Shown in pieces: positions 7,908 through 16,201 of a DNA stretch of 38,107 nt. Numbering within the stretch: position 1 is the stretch's first letter; each line of letters opens with the position of its first letter. Position numbers and translations under genes: made by a program. The stretch is from the NCBI RefSeq assembly GCF_002165575.1, contig NZ_MXQF01000030.1, positions 1 to 38,107 on the forward strand. Reading direction: 5' to 3'. The notes beneath the pieces were generated by a model, which was given only the letters and a program-made list of their open reading frames with translations, had not been told where the DNA came from and did not search any database. Source of the DNA: Pseudoalteromonas sp. A601 (GTDB lineage: Bacteria > Pseudomonadota > Gammaproteobacteria > Enterobacterales > Alteromonadaceae).

Positions 7908-9267
7908 CTGGTATAAGAATAACTGCCTGTTGATCAATGGAATTGGCGTTACGTTATTGATCATCATGTTGTATAGACTTTTTGGCCCCATAGCGGCATT
8001 TGCGCTATTAATATTGCCATTTGCCGGGTTTATGGCTGTGCGTATTAGTACGGTATTTATTATTTTATTTATTTTGTTTAGTTACTTTAGATTACATGAA
8101 GCATTTGTATTTTTAATGCCGCTGAAAATTCCAAAAATGCTGGCGTTAGCCTCTTTACTTGCCATTGCTTGGCACTTATTTATTTCAAAAAAACTAAAGC
8201 CTCATTGGAGCTCAACTCATACAATTTTTGTCGTTTGGTTTGTTTGGTTAACCGTGTGTGTATTTAGTGCAAGTAATCGAGGGGTGGCCATTGAGTATTG
8301 GTCTGGGGTATTGGTTAAAGTTTTTATAATGGTGCTAGCGATTAGCTGGTGGATCACACGCTTTTCGCATTTTAGTTATGTACGTTTGGGAATAATGATT
8401 TCTGGAGTAAGTATTGCAATTGTTGCTCTAAATAACAAAATGAATGGGATTGGGTTAGTTGAAGGCACGCGAGTTACTATTTCGAGGGAGTTACGTTCTC
8501 AATTAGGTGACCCAAATGACTTGTCACTTGTATTGATGTTTCCAGTGTCGTTTCTAGCGGCTGAAATGTTTGACTCTGATGGGAGTAAATTTCGCCGTGT
8601 ATTTGCTGCATTAGGCTTAATTTTGGCTATTTCAGGTGTGATTGCAACGCAAAGTCGTGGTGGCTTATTGGGAATAGCGGCAATACTGAGTTTCTTTTTA
8701 TATCAAAAGGTTAAAAACCCAGTGGTGGTTGCTTGCTTTGCAGCTGCGGGTATGGTGATACTCATGTTATTTGCAGGAATTGCAGATAGGCAAAGTGGCG
8801 GTGCTCAAGAGGGGGGCGTTGATGAATCAGCTATGGGCCGTTTGTACGCTTGGCAAGCAGCAATTAATATGGCGCTTGCGGATCCGTTAACGGGGGTGGG
8901 GATAAATAATTTTTTTGTTAATTATTATTTTTATAGTCCTCATTGGGATGGCAAGAATCATGCAGTACACAGTACATGGTTTCAAGTTCTAGGCGAAACA
9001 GGTTTTGTTGGGTTAGGTATTTTTTTGCTTGTGATCGCCAGTATTTATAAAAGTCTATCTCGTGTGTTTAGTATTAATAAATTGCTTAATAATAATGAGA
9101 TTAGTGTCAATGCTAATGCGCTAAAAGCCGGTTTGATAGGTTTTATGATAGCAGGTACTTTTTTAACTCAAGCATTTACATGGCCTTTGTATATTATTTT
9201 AGCGCTGACTATTGCTCTTGAAAAATTAGCAGTAGATACCAATAAGGAACAAGCGAATGTTAGTTGA
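7900..9267 (+). CDS. O-antigen ligase/Wzy-like polymerase, SypL-like
   Basis: This 455-residue polytopic membrane protein has about 10-12 transmembrane segments and the Wzy_C/O-antigen-ligase signature region. GDPNDLSLVLMFPVSFLA (~203) is followed by ATQSRGGLLGIAAIL (~250), the long periplasmic loop with MGRLYAWQAAINMALADPLTGVGINNF (~310-335), HAVHSTWFQVLGETGFVGL (~353-370) and closing hydrophobic helices. The R-G-G and H-S-x-x-x-x-x-L-G-E-x-G elements are diagnostic. In a Wzx/Wzy system with no other polymerase nearby it is the best candidate polymerase. Start and stop overlap both neighbours (8 and 11 bases). It holds the sypL place in the gene order. Confidence 0.87.
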   Translation: MFSWYKNNCLLINGIGVTLLIIMLYRLFGPIAAFALLILPFAGFMAVRISTVFIILFILFSYFRLHEAFVFLMPLKIPKMLALASLLAIAWHLFISKKLKPHWSSTHTIFVVWFVWLTVCVFSASNRGVAIEYWSGVLVKVFIMVLAISWWITRFSHFSYVRLGIMISGVSIAIVALNNKMNGIGLVEGTRVTISRELRSQLGDPNDLSLVLMFPVSFLAAEMFDSDGSKFRRVFAALGLILAISGVIATQSRGGLLGIAAILSFFLYQKVKNPVVVACFAAAGMVILMLFAGIADRQSGGAQEGGVDESAMGRLYAWQAAINMALADPLTGVGINNFFVNYYFYSPHWDGKNHAVHSTWFQVLGETGFVGLGIFLLVIASIYKSLSRVFSINKLLNNNEISVNANALKAGLIGFMIAGTFLTQAFTWPLYIILALTIALEKLAVDTNKEQANVS

Positions 9268-9961
9268 ATTAAAGCTATGGCTAAAGCACAGTCAGCACCC
9301 TCTTGCAGCGTCTCTTTTTCGTTATGCAAAAGCGGTTCGCAATCCGCAAATAATTGTAATCCCTTTTGTTCATTCGACCCTATACCTACTTCACCACTTT
9401 ATTAAACTATTTTTCCATGAAGTATTGCGTGTTCTTTATTATACCCCACTGTTTAAAAGCCAAATTAAAGGCTCTAAAAGAGCGATGTATATTTATAGCG
9501 GTATGCCACAAATTTTAGGCAAGCTCTATATTGAGTGTGCTGATAATGTCAGGATGTCTGGTGTGAGTACGTTTTGTGGCAGAGCGTCAAACTCAATGAA
9601 GCCTGCTTTGATCATTGGCAGCAATGTTGATATTGGTTGGCAAAATGCGTTTTCTGTGGGGCACCGAGTTATTATCGAAGATGATGTTAGGCTTGCTTCG
9701 CGGGTATTTTTAGCTGGCTTTCCTGGTCACCCAGTTGATTGTGAGCGCAGAGCGCTCGGTGAAAGTGATGATGACGAGCAAGTCGGTGATATCATTTTAA
9801 GAAGAGGTGCTTGGTTAGGGACTGGGGTCACTGTTTTAGCGGGAGTAACCATTGGTGAAGGAGCGATCGTCGGAGCAGGGAGTGTTGTTACTAAAGATGT
9901 GCCTGCCTTCACAATCGCTGCTGGTAACCCTGCAAAAGTTGTTAAACAAATTAAGGAATAA
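9257..9961 (+). CDS. Left-handed beta-helix acyltransferase, SypM-like
   Basis: A 234-residue protein. After about 75 residues with a hydrophobic segment (~30-55), it has hexapeptide repeats: LIIGSNVDIGWQNAFSVG, VIIEDDVRLASRVFLAG, then the conserved WLGTGVTVLAGVTIGEGAIV and GAGSVVTKDVPAFTIAAGNPAKVV. This is the trimeric CoA-dependent acetyltransferase fold of the maltose/galactoside O-acetyltransferase type. The active-site His is likely in FPGHPVD (~155). It probably O- or N-acetylates a sugar of the repeat unit. AAGGAAC precedes the ATG, which lies inside the ligase gene (11-base overlap). Position corresponds to sypM. Confidence 0.86.
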   Translation: MLVELKLWLKHSQHPLAASLFRYAKAVRNPQIIVIPFVHSTLYLLHHFIKLFFHEVLRVLYYTPLFKSQIKGSKRAMYIYSGMPQILGKLYIECADNVRMSGVSTFCGRASNSMKPALIIGSNVDIGWQNAFSVGHRVIIEDDVRLASRVFLAGFPGHPVDCERRALGESDDDEQVGDIILRRGAWLGTGVTVLAGVTIGEGAIVGAGSVVTKDVPAFTIAAGNPAKVVKQIKE

Positions 9962-9964
9962 CCT

Positions 9965-11092
9965 ATGCGCTTTATTGTATTCGCAGAAGATTGGGGGAGT
10001 CACCCAAGCAGTACTCAACATTTGTTTTCGCAACTTGCGAAGCGCCATGAAGTGCATTGGGTTAATTCAATAGGGATGCGTAAACCGCGTCTTAATTTTA
10101 TTGACTTAAAAAGAGTGTTTAAAAAAGCGTTACAGTTGTTTTCTGGCCAAAAGAAGCAGACAAATGAAAATACATCTGTAGTAAAAGTATATAAGTTACC
10201 AGTACTACCTTGGCATGATATTGCTTTGGTTCGACAATTTAATCGTTTAGTTTATGCACATTATTTGGGACATATAAACGATGGCTCGCCAACAGTCTAT
10301 TGGTTGAGTGTTCCAACGGCGGTATACCTTAGTGATATAAATAAGATCGATAAGTTGATTTATTATTGTGGCGATGACTTTAATGCACTTGCGGGTGTTG
10401 ATGCGAAATTAGTTAAGCCTTTTGAGCAACAGCTAATTGCGGATGCGGATTTAATTTTTACCATTAGTGCAAAATTAGCCCTAGCCATGCCACCGCCCAA
10501 AACCCATATGCTAACGCATGGCGTAAGTTATGATTTGTTTTCTGCGCACGTCGAGAAAGCGGTAGAGCTTGAGTCAATAACAGCGCCTGTTATTGGTTTT
10601 TATGGCAGTATTAATAATTGGTTAGATGAAGCTTTACTAATTAAACTGGCCAGTGAAAGACCTAATTATAAGTTGGTATTAGTTGGCGATATTGTGACTT
10701 CAATTGATGCATTATTACGTTTTAAGAACGTATTGCATATTCCTGCAGTGAGCCATCATCGGTTAGTTGAATTTTCGTCGCATTGGGATGTTTCAGTTTT
10801 ACCATTTATTGATAATGAACAAATCAGAGCTTGTAATCCATTGAAATTGAAGGAGTATTTTGCAGTCGGTAAACCAATTGTTGCGACTAACTTTCCAACT
10901 GTAAAAAAGTATGACTCATTTGTTTATGTGGCAAAAACAAGTAATGAATTTATTGAAAAAATTGACCAAGCAATCTCGCTTTCTCACGAGCAGCAACATC
11001 ACTTGAGTATGGTTCAATCAGAAATAGCCAAAGCGCATAGCTGGCAGGTTAAAGCTAATTTGGTGGAAAAACAGCTGATAAACTTAAATTAG
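9965..11092 (+). CDS. Glycosyltransferase, GT-B fold, SypN-like
   Basis: This 375-residue protein begins MRFIVFAEDWGSHPSSTQH. The N-terminal half has SVPTAVYLSDINKIDKLIYYCGDDF (~115-140), DADLIFTISAKLA (~162) and HGVSYDLF (~180). The C-terminal half has VIGFYGSINNWLD (~205) and CNPLKLKEYFAVGKPIVATNF (~292-313), the nucleotide-sugar-binding loop of GT1/GT4-like enzymes. The FYGSIN and LKEYFAVGKP elements are shared with TuaH-type polysaccharide glycosyltransferases. AAGGAATAACC provides the ribosome binding site, with three bases between the preceding stop and this ATG. It is the last gene of the first operon before a 119-base gap and matches the sypN place. Confidence 0.82.
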   Translation: MRFIVFAEDWGSHPSSTQHLFSQLAKRHEVHWVNSIGMRKPRLNFIDLKRVFKKALQLFSGQKKQTNENTSVVKVYKLPVLPWHDIALVRQFNRLVYAHYLGHINDGSPTVYWLSVPTAVYLSDINKIDKLIYYCGDDFNALAGVDAKLVKPFEQQLIADADLIFTISAKLALAMPPPKTHMLTHGVSYDLFSAHVEKAVELESITAPVIGFYGSINNWLDEALLIKLASERPNYKLVLVGDIVTSIDALLRFKNVLHIPAVSHHRLVEFSSHWDVSVLPFIDNEQIRACNPLKLKEYFAVGKPIVATNFPTVKKYDSFVYVAKTSNEFIEKIDQAISLSHEQQHHLSMVQSEIAKAHSWQVKANLVEKQLINLN

Positions 11093-11097
11093 TAAAC

Positions 11098-11114
11098 ATG
11101 GCTCGACCTGTGCA
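11098..11114 (+). promoter_or_regulatory. Possible sigma-54-like promoter before the chain-length gene
   Basis: ATGGCTCGACCTGTGCA has GG-N10-GC with TGGC at -24 and TGCA at -12. It would start transcription near 11125, leaving an 87-base leader. Unlike the other promoters, no TTGCA-N3-TGCAA palindrome lies 50-90 bp upstream. The only nearby match is downstream at 11182-11194, so this call is weaker. Confidence 0.4.
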
Positions 11115-11181
11115 ACTACCTTAATAGACGGAGTTTTTTGCGGTTTTTATTTTTAAATTGCAAAAAATCTAACAATCCGCG

Positions 11182-11194
11182 TAGCAATATGCAA
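11182..11194. promoter_or_regulatory. Degenerate TTGCA-N3-TGCAA palindrome, copy C
   Basis: TAGCA ATA TGCAA is a 5-3-5 repeat with one mismatch, 17 bases before the chain-length determinant ATG. It lies downstream, not upstream, of the candidate promoter at 11098-11114. It could be a downstream activator site, a repressor-like site, or chance. Confidence 0.3.
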
Positions 11195-11211
11195 ATTATA
11201 AGGTAGTAAGA

Positions 11212-12705
11212 ATGCTGGTAAAGGAACAAATTAAAAGGTTGTTATATTTGGCTTTGTATGCGGTATATACGCGGGCAAAACTTTTTATAGTGCCTTTAAT
11301 TATTGTGCCAGTGGTTATTATTTTTTTATCAGCTACTGCACAAAAAAAGTACGTGAATCACGCGACAATTTTAATTGAAGAGTCTGCATTACTTAACCCA
11401 TACTTAGATGACTTGTCTTTCTCTTTTGATTTGTCTAACAGAATGGCGGCGTTAAGAACTTTGGTAATTAGCCGCAAGGTATTAATTACGGTTGCTAAAG
11501 AAACAAACCTCGTTACAGAAAATGCCAGCCCCCGTGAAATAGAAGAGATCCACCAAAACCTTGCTCAAGCGCTGTCGCTTTCATTGGTCGGAGATGAGTT
11601 GGTACGAATCAACTTTACCTGGCATCAACAAGACAAAATGAAACTAGTACTTGAAAAGATTGTTGAGAAATTTATCGAGCAGCTTCTTGCACCGACTAAA
11701 GCATCATTAGACACCTCAGAACAATTTTTTTATCAACAGCTAATTAGTTTACGCGAAGAGCTAGAACTTTCTGAGGAATCGTTAGCCGAGTTTAAATCAG
11801 CAAATAGTAATACTTTACCGGATGTATTGCATAGTAACCGCCAGACTTTTGATAAGTTGTTAAGCGATAAACAACAAAAGCTGATTGTGTTATCTGGCGC
11901 AAAAGCGAGATTAGATGCATTGACTAACAAAATGGGTCAAGCAAATCCAATACTTGGCCGGTTAGAAGAAAAAATTATCAAGGCAGAGTCAGAGTTAAGT
12001 ATTTTAAAAACGCGTTATACAGATAAGCACAGCAAAGTTATCTCTAAAAAACGAGAATTACTCAGCATTAAGGTGCGCCAGCAATCGTTACTCCAGAGCA
12101 GTAAAAAACTCGACACCTCAAACTTAGATCAGCTATGGCAAATGGCTAACACTTTACCTAGTAGTAAAGATAATGAAAGCAGTGTCCTAGTCTCACAGTT
12201 AATGGCATTAGAAGAGGCAAAAAACGACATGCTTCGTCACCAACATGAGTTTGATATTTTAGAGGAACAAGTAAAATCAGTCAGTGATCGTTTACTCGTC
12301 ACAAGTGATGTAGAAAAACAGCTTCGTAAACTAGAACGAGATTATGAAGTAAAGCAAACGTTATACAAAGATATGCTCAGTCGTTATGAAATGGCAAAAG
12401 TGACTGGCAAACTTGTTAAGTATGAAGGCCCTGACAAAGTTAAAAATATTGAACGAGCATACAGCCCTGCTCACCCTATTAATACTTCAATCGTTGTTTC
12501 AATTCTTTTGGGTATTGTATTAGGTGTTTTTACCAGTATTACCTGCGTGTTTGTGGCAACCCTGTTTGATAGTCATTTAAAAGATATTCAGACCATTGAG
12601 AAATTGTCCTCGTTAGAAGTGGTGACAATTTTGCCTATTATATCTGACTTACAATCCCCTGAAGTACAGAGCCAAATAGTGAATTTTACCCAAAAGAGGA
12701 ATTGA
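11212..12705 (+). CDS. Wzz/GumC-type chain-length determinant, SypO-like
   Basis: This is a 497-residue inner-membrane protein of the polysaccharide co-polymerase family. A transmembrane helix (about 26-46) leads into a Wzz domain, followed by a long coiled-coil periplasmic region (about 165-400) rich in Glu, Lys and Leu. A closing segment with a proline-rich turn (AYSPAHPINTS, ~420) comes before the second helix (~426-450). It controls chain length and probably bridges to the SLBB export protein. It lacks a cytoplasmic kinase domain; the separate CpsD-like protein at 19141 would be its partner. Length fits the long GumC-like class, not the roughly 330-residue O-antigen Wzz. Position corresponds to sypO. 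The ATG at 11212 has only a weak GGTAG ribosome binding site. Confidence 0.85.
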   Translation: MLVKEQIKRLLYLALYAVYTRAKLFIVPLIIVPVVIIFLSATAQKKYVNHATILIEESALLNPYLDDLSFSFDLSNRMAALRTLVISRKVLITVAKETNLVTENASPREIEEIHQNLAQALSLSLVGDELVRINFTWHQQDKMKLVLEKIVEKFIEQLLAPTKASLDTSEQFFYQQLISLREELELSEESLAEFKSANSNTLPDVLHSNRQTFDKLLSDKQQKLIVLSGAKARLDALTNKMGQANPILGRLEEKIIKAESELSILKTRYTDKHSKVISKKRELLSIKVRQQSLLQSSKKLDTSNLDQLWQMANTLPSSKDNESSVLVSQLMALEEAKNDMLRHQHEFDILEEQVKSVSDRLLVTSDVEKQLRKLERDYEVKQTLYKDMLSRYEMAKVTGKLVKYEGPDKVKNIERAYSPAHPINTSIVVSILLGIVLGVFTSITCVFVATLFDSHLKDIQTIEKLSSLEVVTILPIISDLQSPEVQSQIVNFTQKRN

Positions 12706-12706
12706 T

Positions 12707-13783
12707 ATGAATGTATTGCATTTAGTTCAACACATGAAAATTGGTGGGCTTGAGAAAATGGCTGTTACTTTGATGCAAAAAAGTCGCTTTGCTAGCTCAA
12801 GTATTATTGTTTCTCTTGAAGGTAATAAACAAGATGCACTTTTAGGTTGGCCTGATTTGGCCAGTTTTAACGATAAATTATTTTGTTTAGATAAGCCTGC
12901 TAAATTTGATTTTACATTGGTAAAAAAACTCAGTGCATTGATTAAAGCACACAATATTACTGTGATACATAGTCACCATATAGGTCCAATGCTTTACGCA
13001 AGTTTGGCTTGCTTAGCAGATAAAGGGGTTAGTCATGTTTCTACCGTTCATGATGCTTGGTATTTGCAAAACTTTAAGCAGCGATTAATCACTAAAGTTT
13101 TAAGCCAACTAACTAAAATTCACTGGATTGCTGATGCTCAAGTGGTTGCGACTGATTTTTATGAGCAAACATCAATCGAAACAGATAAAACCATATTAAA
13201 TGGTATCGATTGCAGCCAATTTACAAGTGTTGATATGCACAATGCAAGAATGGAGCTAGGACTGCCAATAGCACCTACTTTGATTGGCTGCTCTGCACGT
13301 TTAGAGCCTGGTAAAGGACATCACGATTTAATTGCGTTATTGCCATCATTAGAACCAGATATTGAATTTGTGTTTGCTGGCAGTGGCAGTCTGATGGAAA
13401 ATTTGCAAGCTCAAGCTGCGCAGCTTGGAGTGAGTGAACGTATACATTTTTTGGGTAATATACAAAACATGCCTGTTTTTTATTCTGCGATGAATGTGAT
13501 GTGTCTTTACTCACAAAGAGAGGGGCTGCCGTTATCAATTTTAGAATCTATGGCATGTGGCAAAGTGACTGTTGCATCTGATGTAGGTGGGATAAGTGAA
13601 GTGCTTACACCGGAGCAAGGAATCTTAGTTAAACCTGATGATCTGGTTGGTCTAAAACTTGCCATTACTAATGCAATAAATATGAAATCAGGTTGTTGTA
13701 TTAGGGATTACATAATCTCTATAGCCGATGCAAACAAAATGAGCGCAGAGTACGACTACTTTTATGATGGTCTATCTGCTTGA
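12707..13783 (+). CDS. GT4 glycosyltransferase, SypP-like
   Basis: This 358-residue GT-B glycosyltransferase begins MNVLHLVQHMKIGGLEKMAV, the GG-x-E-K/R nucleotide-sugar glycosyltransferase start. VIHSHHIGPMLYASLA and STVHDAW are acceptor-domain motifs. The GT4 donor half has GCSARLEPGKGHHDL (~195-209), FVFAGSGSL, IHFLGNI and an intact E-x7-E in REGLPLSILESMACGK (~270-285). It transfers a sugar from a nucleotide donor in the cytoplasm. AGAGGAA gives a strong ribosome binding site, with one base between the preceding stop and this ATG. It matches sypP in order. Confidence 0.87.
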   Translation: MNVLHLVQHMKIGGLEKMAVTLMQKSRFASSSIIVSLEGNKQDALLGWPDLASFNDKLFCLDKPAKFDFTLVKKLSALIKAHNITVIHSHHIGPMLYASLACLADKGVSHVSTVHDAWYLQNFKQRLITKVLSQLTKIHWIADAQVVATDFYEQTSIETDKTILNGIDCSQFTSVDMHNARMELGLPIAPTLIGCSARLEPGKGHHDLIALLPSLEPDIEFVFAGSGSLMENLQAQAAQLGVSERIHFLGNIQNMPVFYSAMNVMCLYSQREGLPLSILESMACGKVTVASDVGGISEVLTPEQGILVKPDDLVGLKLAITNAINMKSGCCIRDYIISIADANKMSAEYDYFYDGLSA

Positions 13784-13790
13784 GGAAAAT

Positions 13791-15596
13791 ATGATGACAT
13801 TTGTTATATCTTTACTAATCGCACTAATAATTCTCGTGATTTACCATCATGTTGGGTATGTTCTTTTACTTAATTTATTTAGTAAAAACAATGGTTCAAC
13901 AGAAGTTAATACTGAAAATAGTCCCCCACTTAAATTTGGCATACTTATGTGTGCATATAATGAAGAGGCTTTTATTAAAGACAAATTATATAATTTAGGT
14001 GCGCTACTTTATGATTCTGACATGTATGCGATCCACGTTTACTTAGATGGCTGTACAGATGATACTTACAACGAAGCTATCGTTGCTCAATCGCAACTTG
14101 CGAAGCAAAATGTAGTATGTCATTTGCATTTCAATAGCGAAAACAAGGGGAAGTCATTTGGTATTAATGAGCTAGTAAAAATAGCAAAGCCGAATTACGA
14201 TGTTTTATTATTCACTGATGTGAGTGCATTACTGAGTATTGATGTATTAGATAAAGTTCGGTTGGGTTTTCATGATGAAAAAGTCAATGTTATCACTGGT
14301 GTTTATACGCTTGATGAAAATGCCAGTGACGCTCAAAAGCACTATTGGCAATATCAGAATAAAGTGAAAAATATGGAGTCATCGCTTGGAGCTGTAATTG
14401 GTGTGCCAGGTGCTATGTTTGCTATTCGTTCAGGTTATGCACAACTGCTAGATGCTAATACGATAAACGACGACTTTATTTTATCGATGAAAGCATTGAA
14501 TGATGGCGGCAAAGCGTTAGTCGATGAAGATATTATTATTTTAGAGCGCGAGTGTGATGAAGAAACACATGATTATTCTCGTCGAGTTCGTTTAGGTGCC
14601 GGAAACTGGCAACAAATTAAAATGCTGTTTGGTTTGCTTAATCCAAAACTTGGCTGGGTCAGCTTTAATTATTTTTCACATAAAGTATTGCGAGGTGTAA
14701 TGCCGATTTTATTAGCTTTAATTTATGTGATGATTTTTAGTATCGCATTAACGTCCAACCTTGTATTACCTATTGTGTGTATGTGGACCATTATCACTTT
14801 ACATGCGGTATATTTTTCAAAACGCGGCCTGGGGATCAAAACCAAAATACCAGTTATAGACAAGGTAACGTATATTTTAAACGCGTATTTTTTATCACTG
14901 TGGGGGATTTTCAAATTTGAACGTGGTGATTATAAGCAACAATGGCAGCGTGTGAATGAGCAAGCGCCTCAACAAGTTCAACCAATTAAAGTGTTAAAAC
15001 GTTGTATTGATATTGTCGGTGCGTCTATTGGGTTGATTCTGCTGTCGCCTATTATGTTGATAACCGCACTCACTATTAAGATCACATCTAAAGGTCCTGT
15101 GCTTTTTAGTCAATTAAGAGTGGGTGAAAGTGAGGATAACTATGTGGCACTTTTTAATGTTTTAAAGTTTCGTTCGATGGTTGTTGATGCTGAAGTAAAA
15201 AGCGGTGCAGTGTGGGCGAGTAAAAATGATCCACGTATAACACCCGTTGGTCGTTTTATCAGAAAAACGCGTATTGATGAATTACCTCAACTTTGGAATG
15301 TGTTAGTAGGCGACATGTCATTGATTGGACCCCGCCCTGAGCGTCCTGTTTTTTATGGCAAGTTAGAGCGTGATATTCCTTATTTTTGTTACAGAACCTA
15401 TGGTATCAAGCCTGGCATATCTGGTTTAGCTCAAGTTATGAATGGCTATGATGAAACAATAGAAGATGCAAGAAACAAAATTGCTTGGGATTATGCCTAT
15501 CTATTGAGTACTTCTTCAGCACGAAGCTGGTGTTATATGGAGCTCACTATTTTTGTTAAAACGCTCATGGTTGTTTTTACAGGTAAAGGTCAGTAA
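13791..15596 (+). CDS. Fusion of GT2 glycosyltransferase and initiating sugar-phosphate transferase (SypQ-SypR)
   Basis: This protein of about 601 residues has two complete enzyme parts. An N-terminal helix is followed by a membrane GT2 domain (about 35-370). That domain has FGILMCAYNEEAFIKDKL, LDGCTDD, LLFTDVSA (DxS/DxD-type), NDDFILS and the RRVRLGAGNWQQ (QxxRW-like) element, then two helices. From about 395 a bacterial sugar transferase follows, with RCIDIVGASIGLILLSPI membrane entry, the KFRSM motif, TRIDELPQLWN and GPRPERPVF, all diagnostic for polyisoprenyl-phosphate hexose-1-phosphate transferases of the WcaJ/PglC type. The protein would therefore prime undecaprenyl phosphate and also add a sugar. 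I place the start at 13791, after GAGGAAA, because the longer frame overlaps the preceding gene. In V. fischeri these functions are the separate adjacent genes sypQ and sypR. Confidence 0.87.
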   Translation: MMTFVISLLIALIILVIYHHVGYVLLLNLFSKNNGSTEVNTENSPPLKFGILMCAYNEEAFIKDKLYNLGALLYDSDMYAIHVYLDGCTDDTYNEAIVAQSQLAKQNVVCHLHFNSENKGKSFGINELVKIAKPNYDVLLFTDVSALLSIDVLDKVRLGFHDEKVNVITGVYTLDENASDAQKHYWQYQNKVKNMESSLGAVIGVPGAMFAIRSGYAQLLDANTINDDFILSMKALNDGGKALVDEDIIILERECDEETHDYSRRVRLGAGNWQQIKMLFGLLNPKLGWVSFNYFSHKVLRGVMPILLALIYVMIFSIALTSNLVLPIVCMWTIITLHAVYFSKRGLGIKTKIPVIDKVTYILNAYFLSLWGIFKFERGDYKQQWQRVNEQAPQQVQPIKVLKRCIDIVGASIGLILLSPIMLITALTIKITSKGPVLFSQLRVGESEDNYVALFNVLKFRSMVVDAEVKSGAVWASKNDPRITPVGRFIRKTRIDELPQLWNVLVGDMSLIGPRPERPVFYGKLERDIPYFCYRTYGIKPGISGLAQVMNGYDETIEDARNKIAWDYAYLLSTSSARSWCYMELTIFVKTLMVVFTGKGQ

Positions 15597-15601
15597 TAGC
15601 T

Positions 15602-15614
15602 TTGCATAATGCAA
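15602..15614. promoter_or_regulatory. TTGCA-N3-TGCAA palindrome, copy D1
   Basis: TTGCA TAA TGCAA is a perfect repeat, centred (15608) 90 bp upstream of the GG at 15698. It is 31 bp (about three helical turns) from copy D2. This array lies in the 153-base gap before the STAS gene. Confidence 0.55.
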
Positions 15615-15632
15615 CTGTGCGTTAAAAAGCAA

Positions 15633-15645
15633 TTGCATTATGCGG
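15633..15645. promoter_or_regulatory. TTGCA-N3-TGCAA palindrome, copy D2
   Basis: TTGCA TTA TGCGG has the right arm degraded at two bases. The centre (15639) is 59 bp upstream of the promoter GG, the same spacing as copies A2 and B. A third, poorer copy (TTGCA TTT TGGTA) is at 15648-15660. Confidence 0.5.
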
Positions 15646-15695
15646 TTTTGCATTTTGGTAATGATATAAAGTGATTAAAATTCAATGCTTTAAAG

Positions 15696-15712
15696 TTGGC
15701 ATTAATGTTGTA
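15696..15712 (+). promoter_or_regulatory. Sigma-54-like promoter of the export/regulator operon
   Basis: TTGGCATTAATGTTGTA has an excellent TTGGCA -24 box and TTG at -12, but GT in place of the usually invariant GC, at correct spacing. The predicted start is near 15723, 27 bases before the STAS gene ATG. The deviation lowers confidence; the upstream palindromes at the standard distance raise it. Confidence 0.5.
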
Positions 15713-15749
15713 ATAGTAATTGTACTTCAATTATTTAAGGTGACTAAGC

Positions 15750-16058
15750 ATGACCAATTTAGCTGAACTAACTAATAATCATATCGTAGAACTTCCTACC
15801 GATTTTTCAGGTTTTACTGTCGACGGTTTCAAAGATGAGTTTGAATCACTAGCTACAGCAGGGCACCCGACAATCACCCTAGATTTTTCTAAAACTGAAT
15901 TTATCGACTCTTCTGGCATTGGCGCTATTGTGTTTTTGTACAAGCGTATTGAAAAAAATGGTCACAAGTTGGCGCTTTTAAATGTAACAGGTCAACCATT
16001 CAAATTAATGAGCTTACTCAGAGTGGATAAAACGATTCCATTTATTGATAAAGTGTAA
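15750..16058 (+). CDS. sypA: STAS-domain anti-sigma-factor-antagonist-like protein, SypA-like
   Basis: This 102-residue single-domain STAS protein has the phosphorylation loop EFIDSSGIGAIVFLYKRI, with Ser54/Ser55 at the site that is phosphorylated in SpoIIAA/RsbV relatives. In V. fischeri SypA, a protein of the same size and type, the serine's phosphorylation state controls biofilm formation and is set by SypE. The SypE-like protein at 19853 encoded downstream is the expected partner. AAGGTG precedes the ATG. It opens the second block of the locus (A-B-C-D-E-G). The symbol rests on domain type plus gene order. Confidence 0.85.
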   Translation: MTNLAELTNNHIVELPTDFSGFTVDGFKDEFESLATAGHPTITLDFSKTEFIDSSGIGAIVFLYKRIEKNGHKLALLNVTGQPFKLMSLLRVDKTIPFIDKV

Positions 16059-16201
16059 TTTCAAAAATATACGTTGCGCAATTCTACTAACGAATTGAAG
16101 TTATTAATAATATACACTAAGTTCTTATTAGATAAGGGTATTGGCTAGCCAGTTACTTTGTTTATTAGACGTTATTATCTGAGAAGAATTAAGGAAAATA
16201 T

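Noticed and set aside
11202..11215. GG-N10-GC motif overlapping the chain-length gene start codon
   Set aside because: It would start transcription inside the gene, and the flanking bases do not match the -24/-12 boxes.
16134..16152. GG-N10-GC-like match upstream of the OmpA lipoprotein gene
   Set aside because: Only the dinucleotides fit; the -24 and -12 contexts are poor and there is no palindrome upstream.
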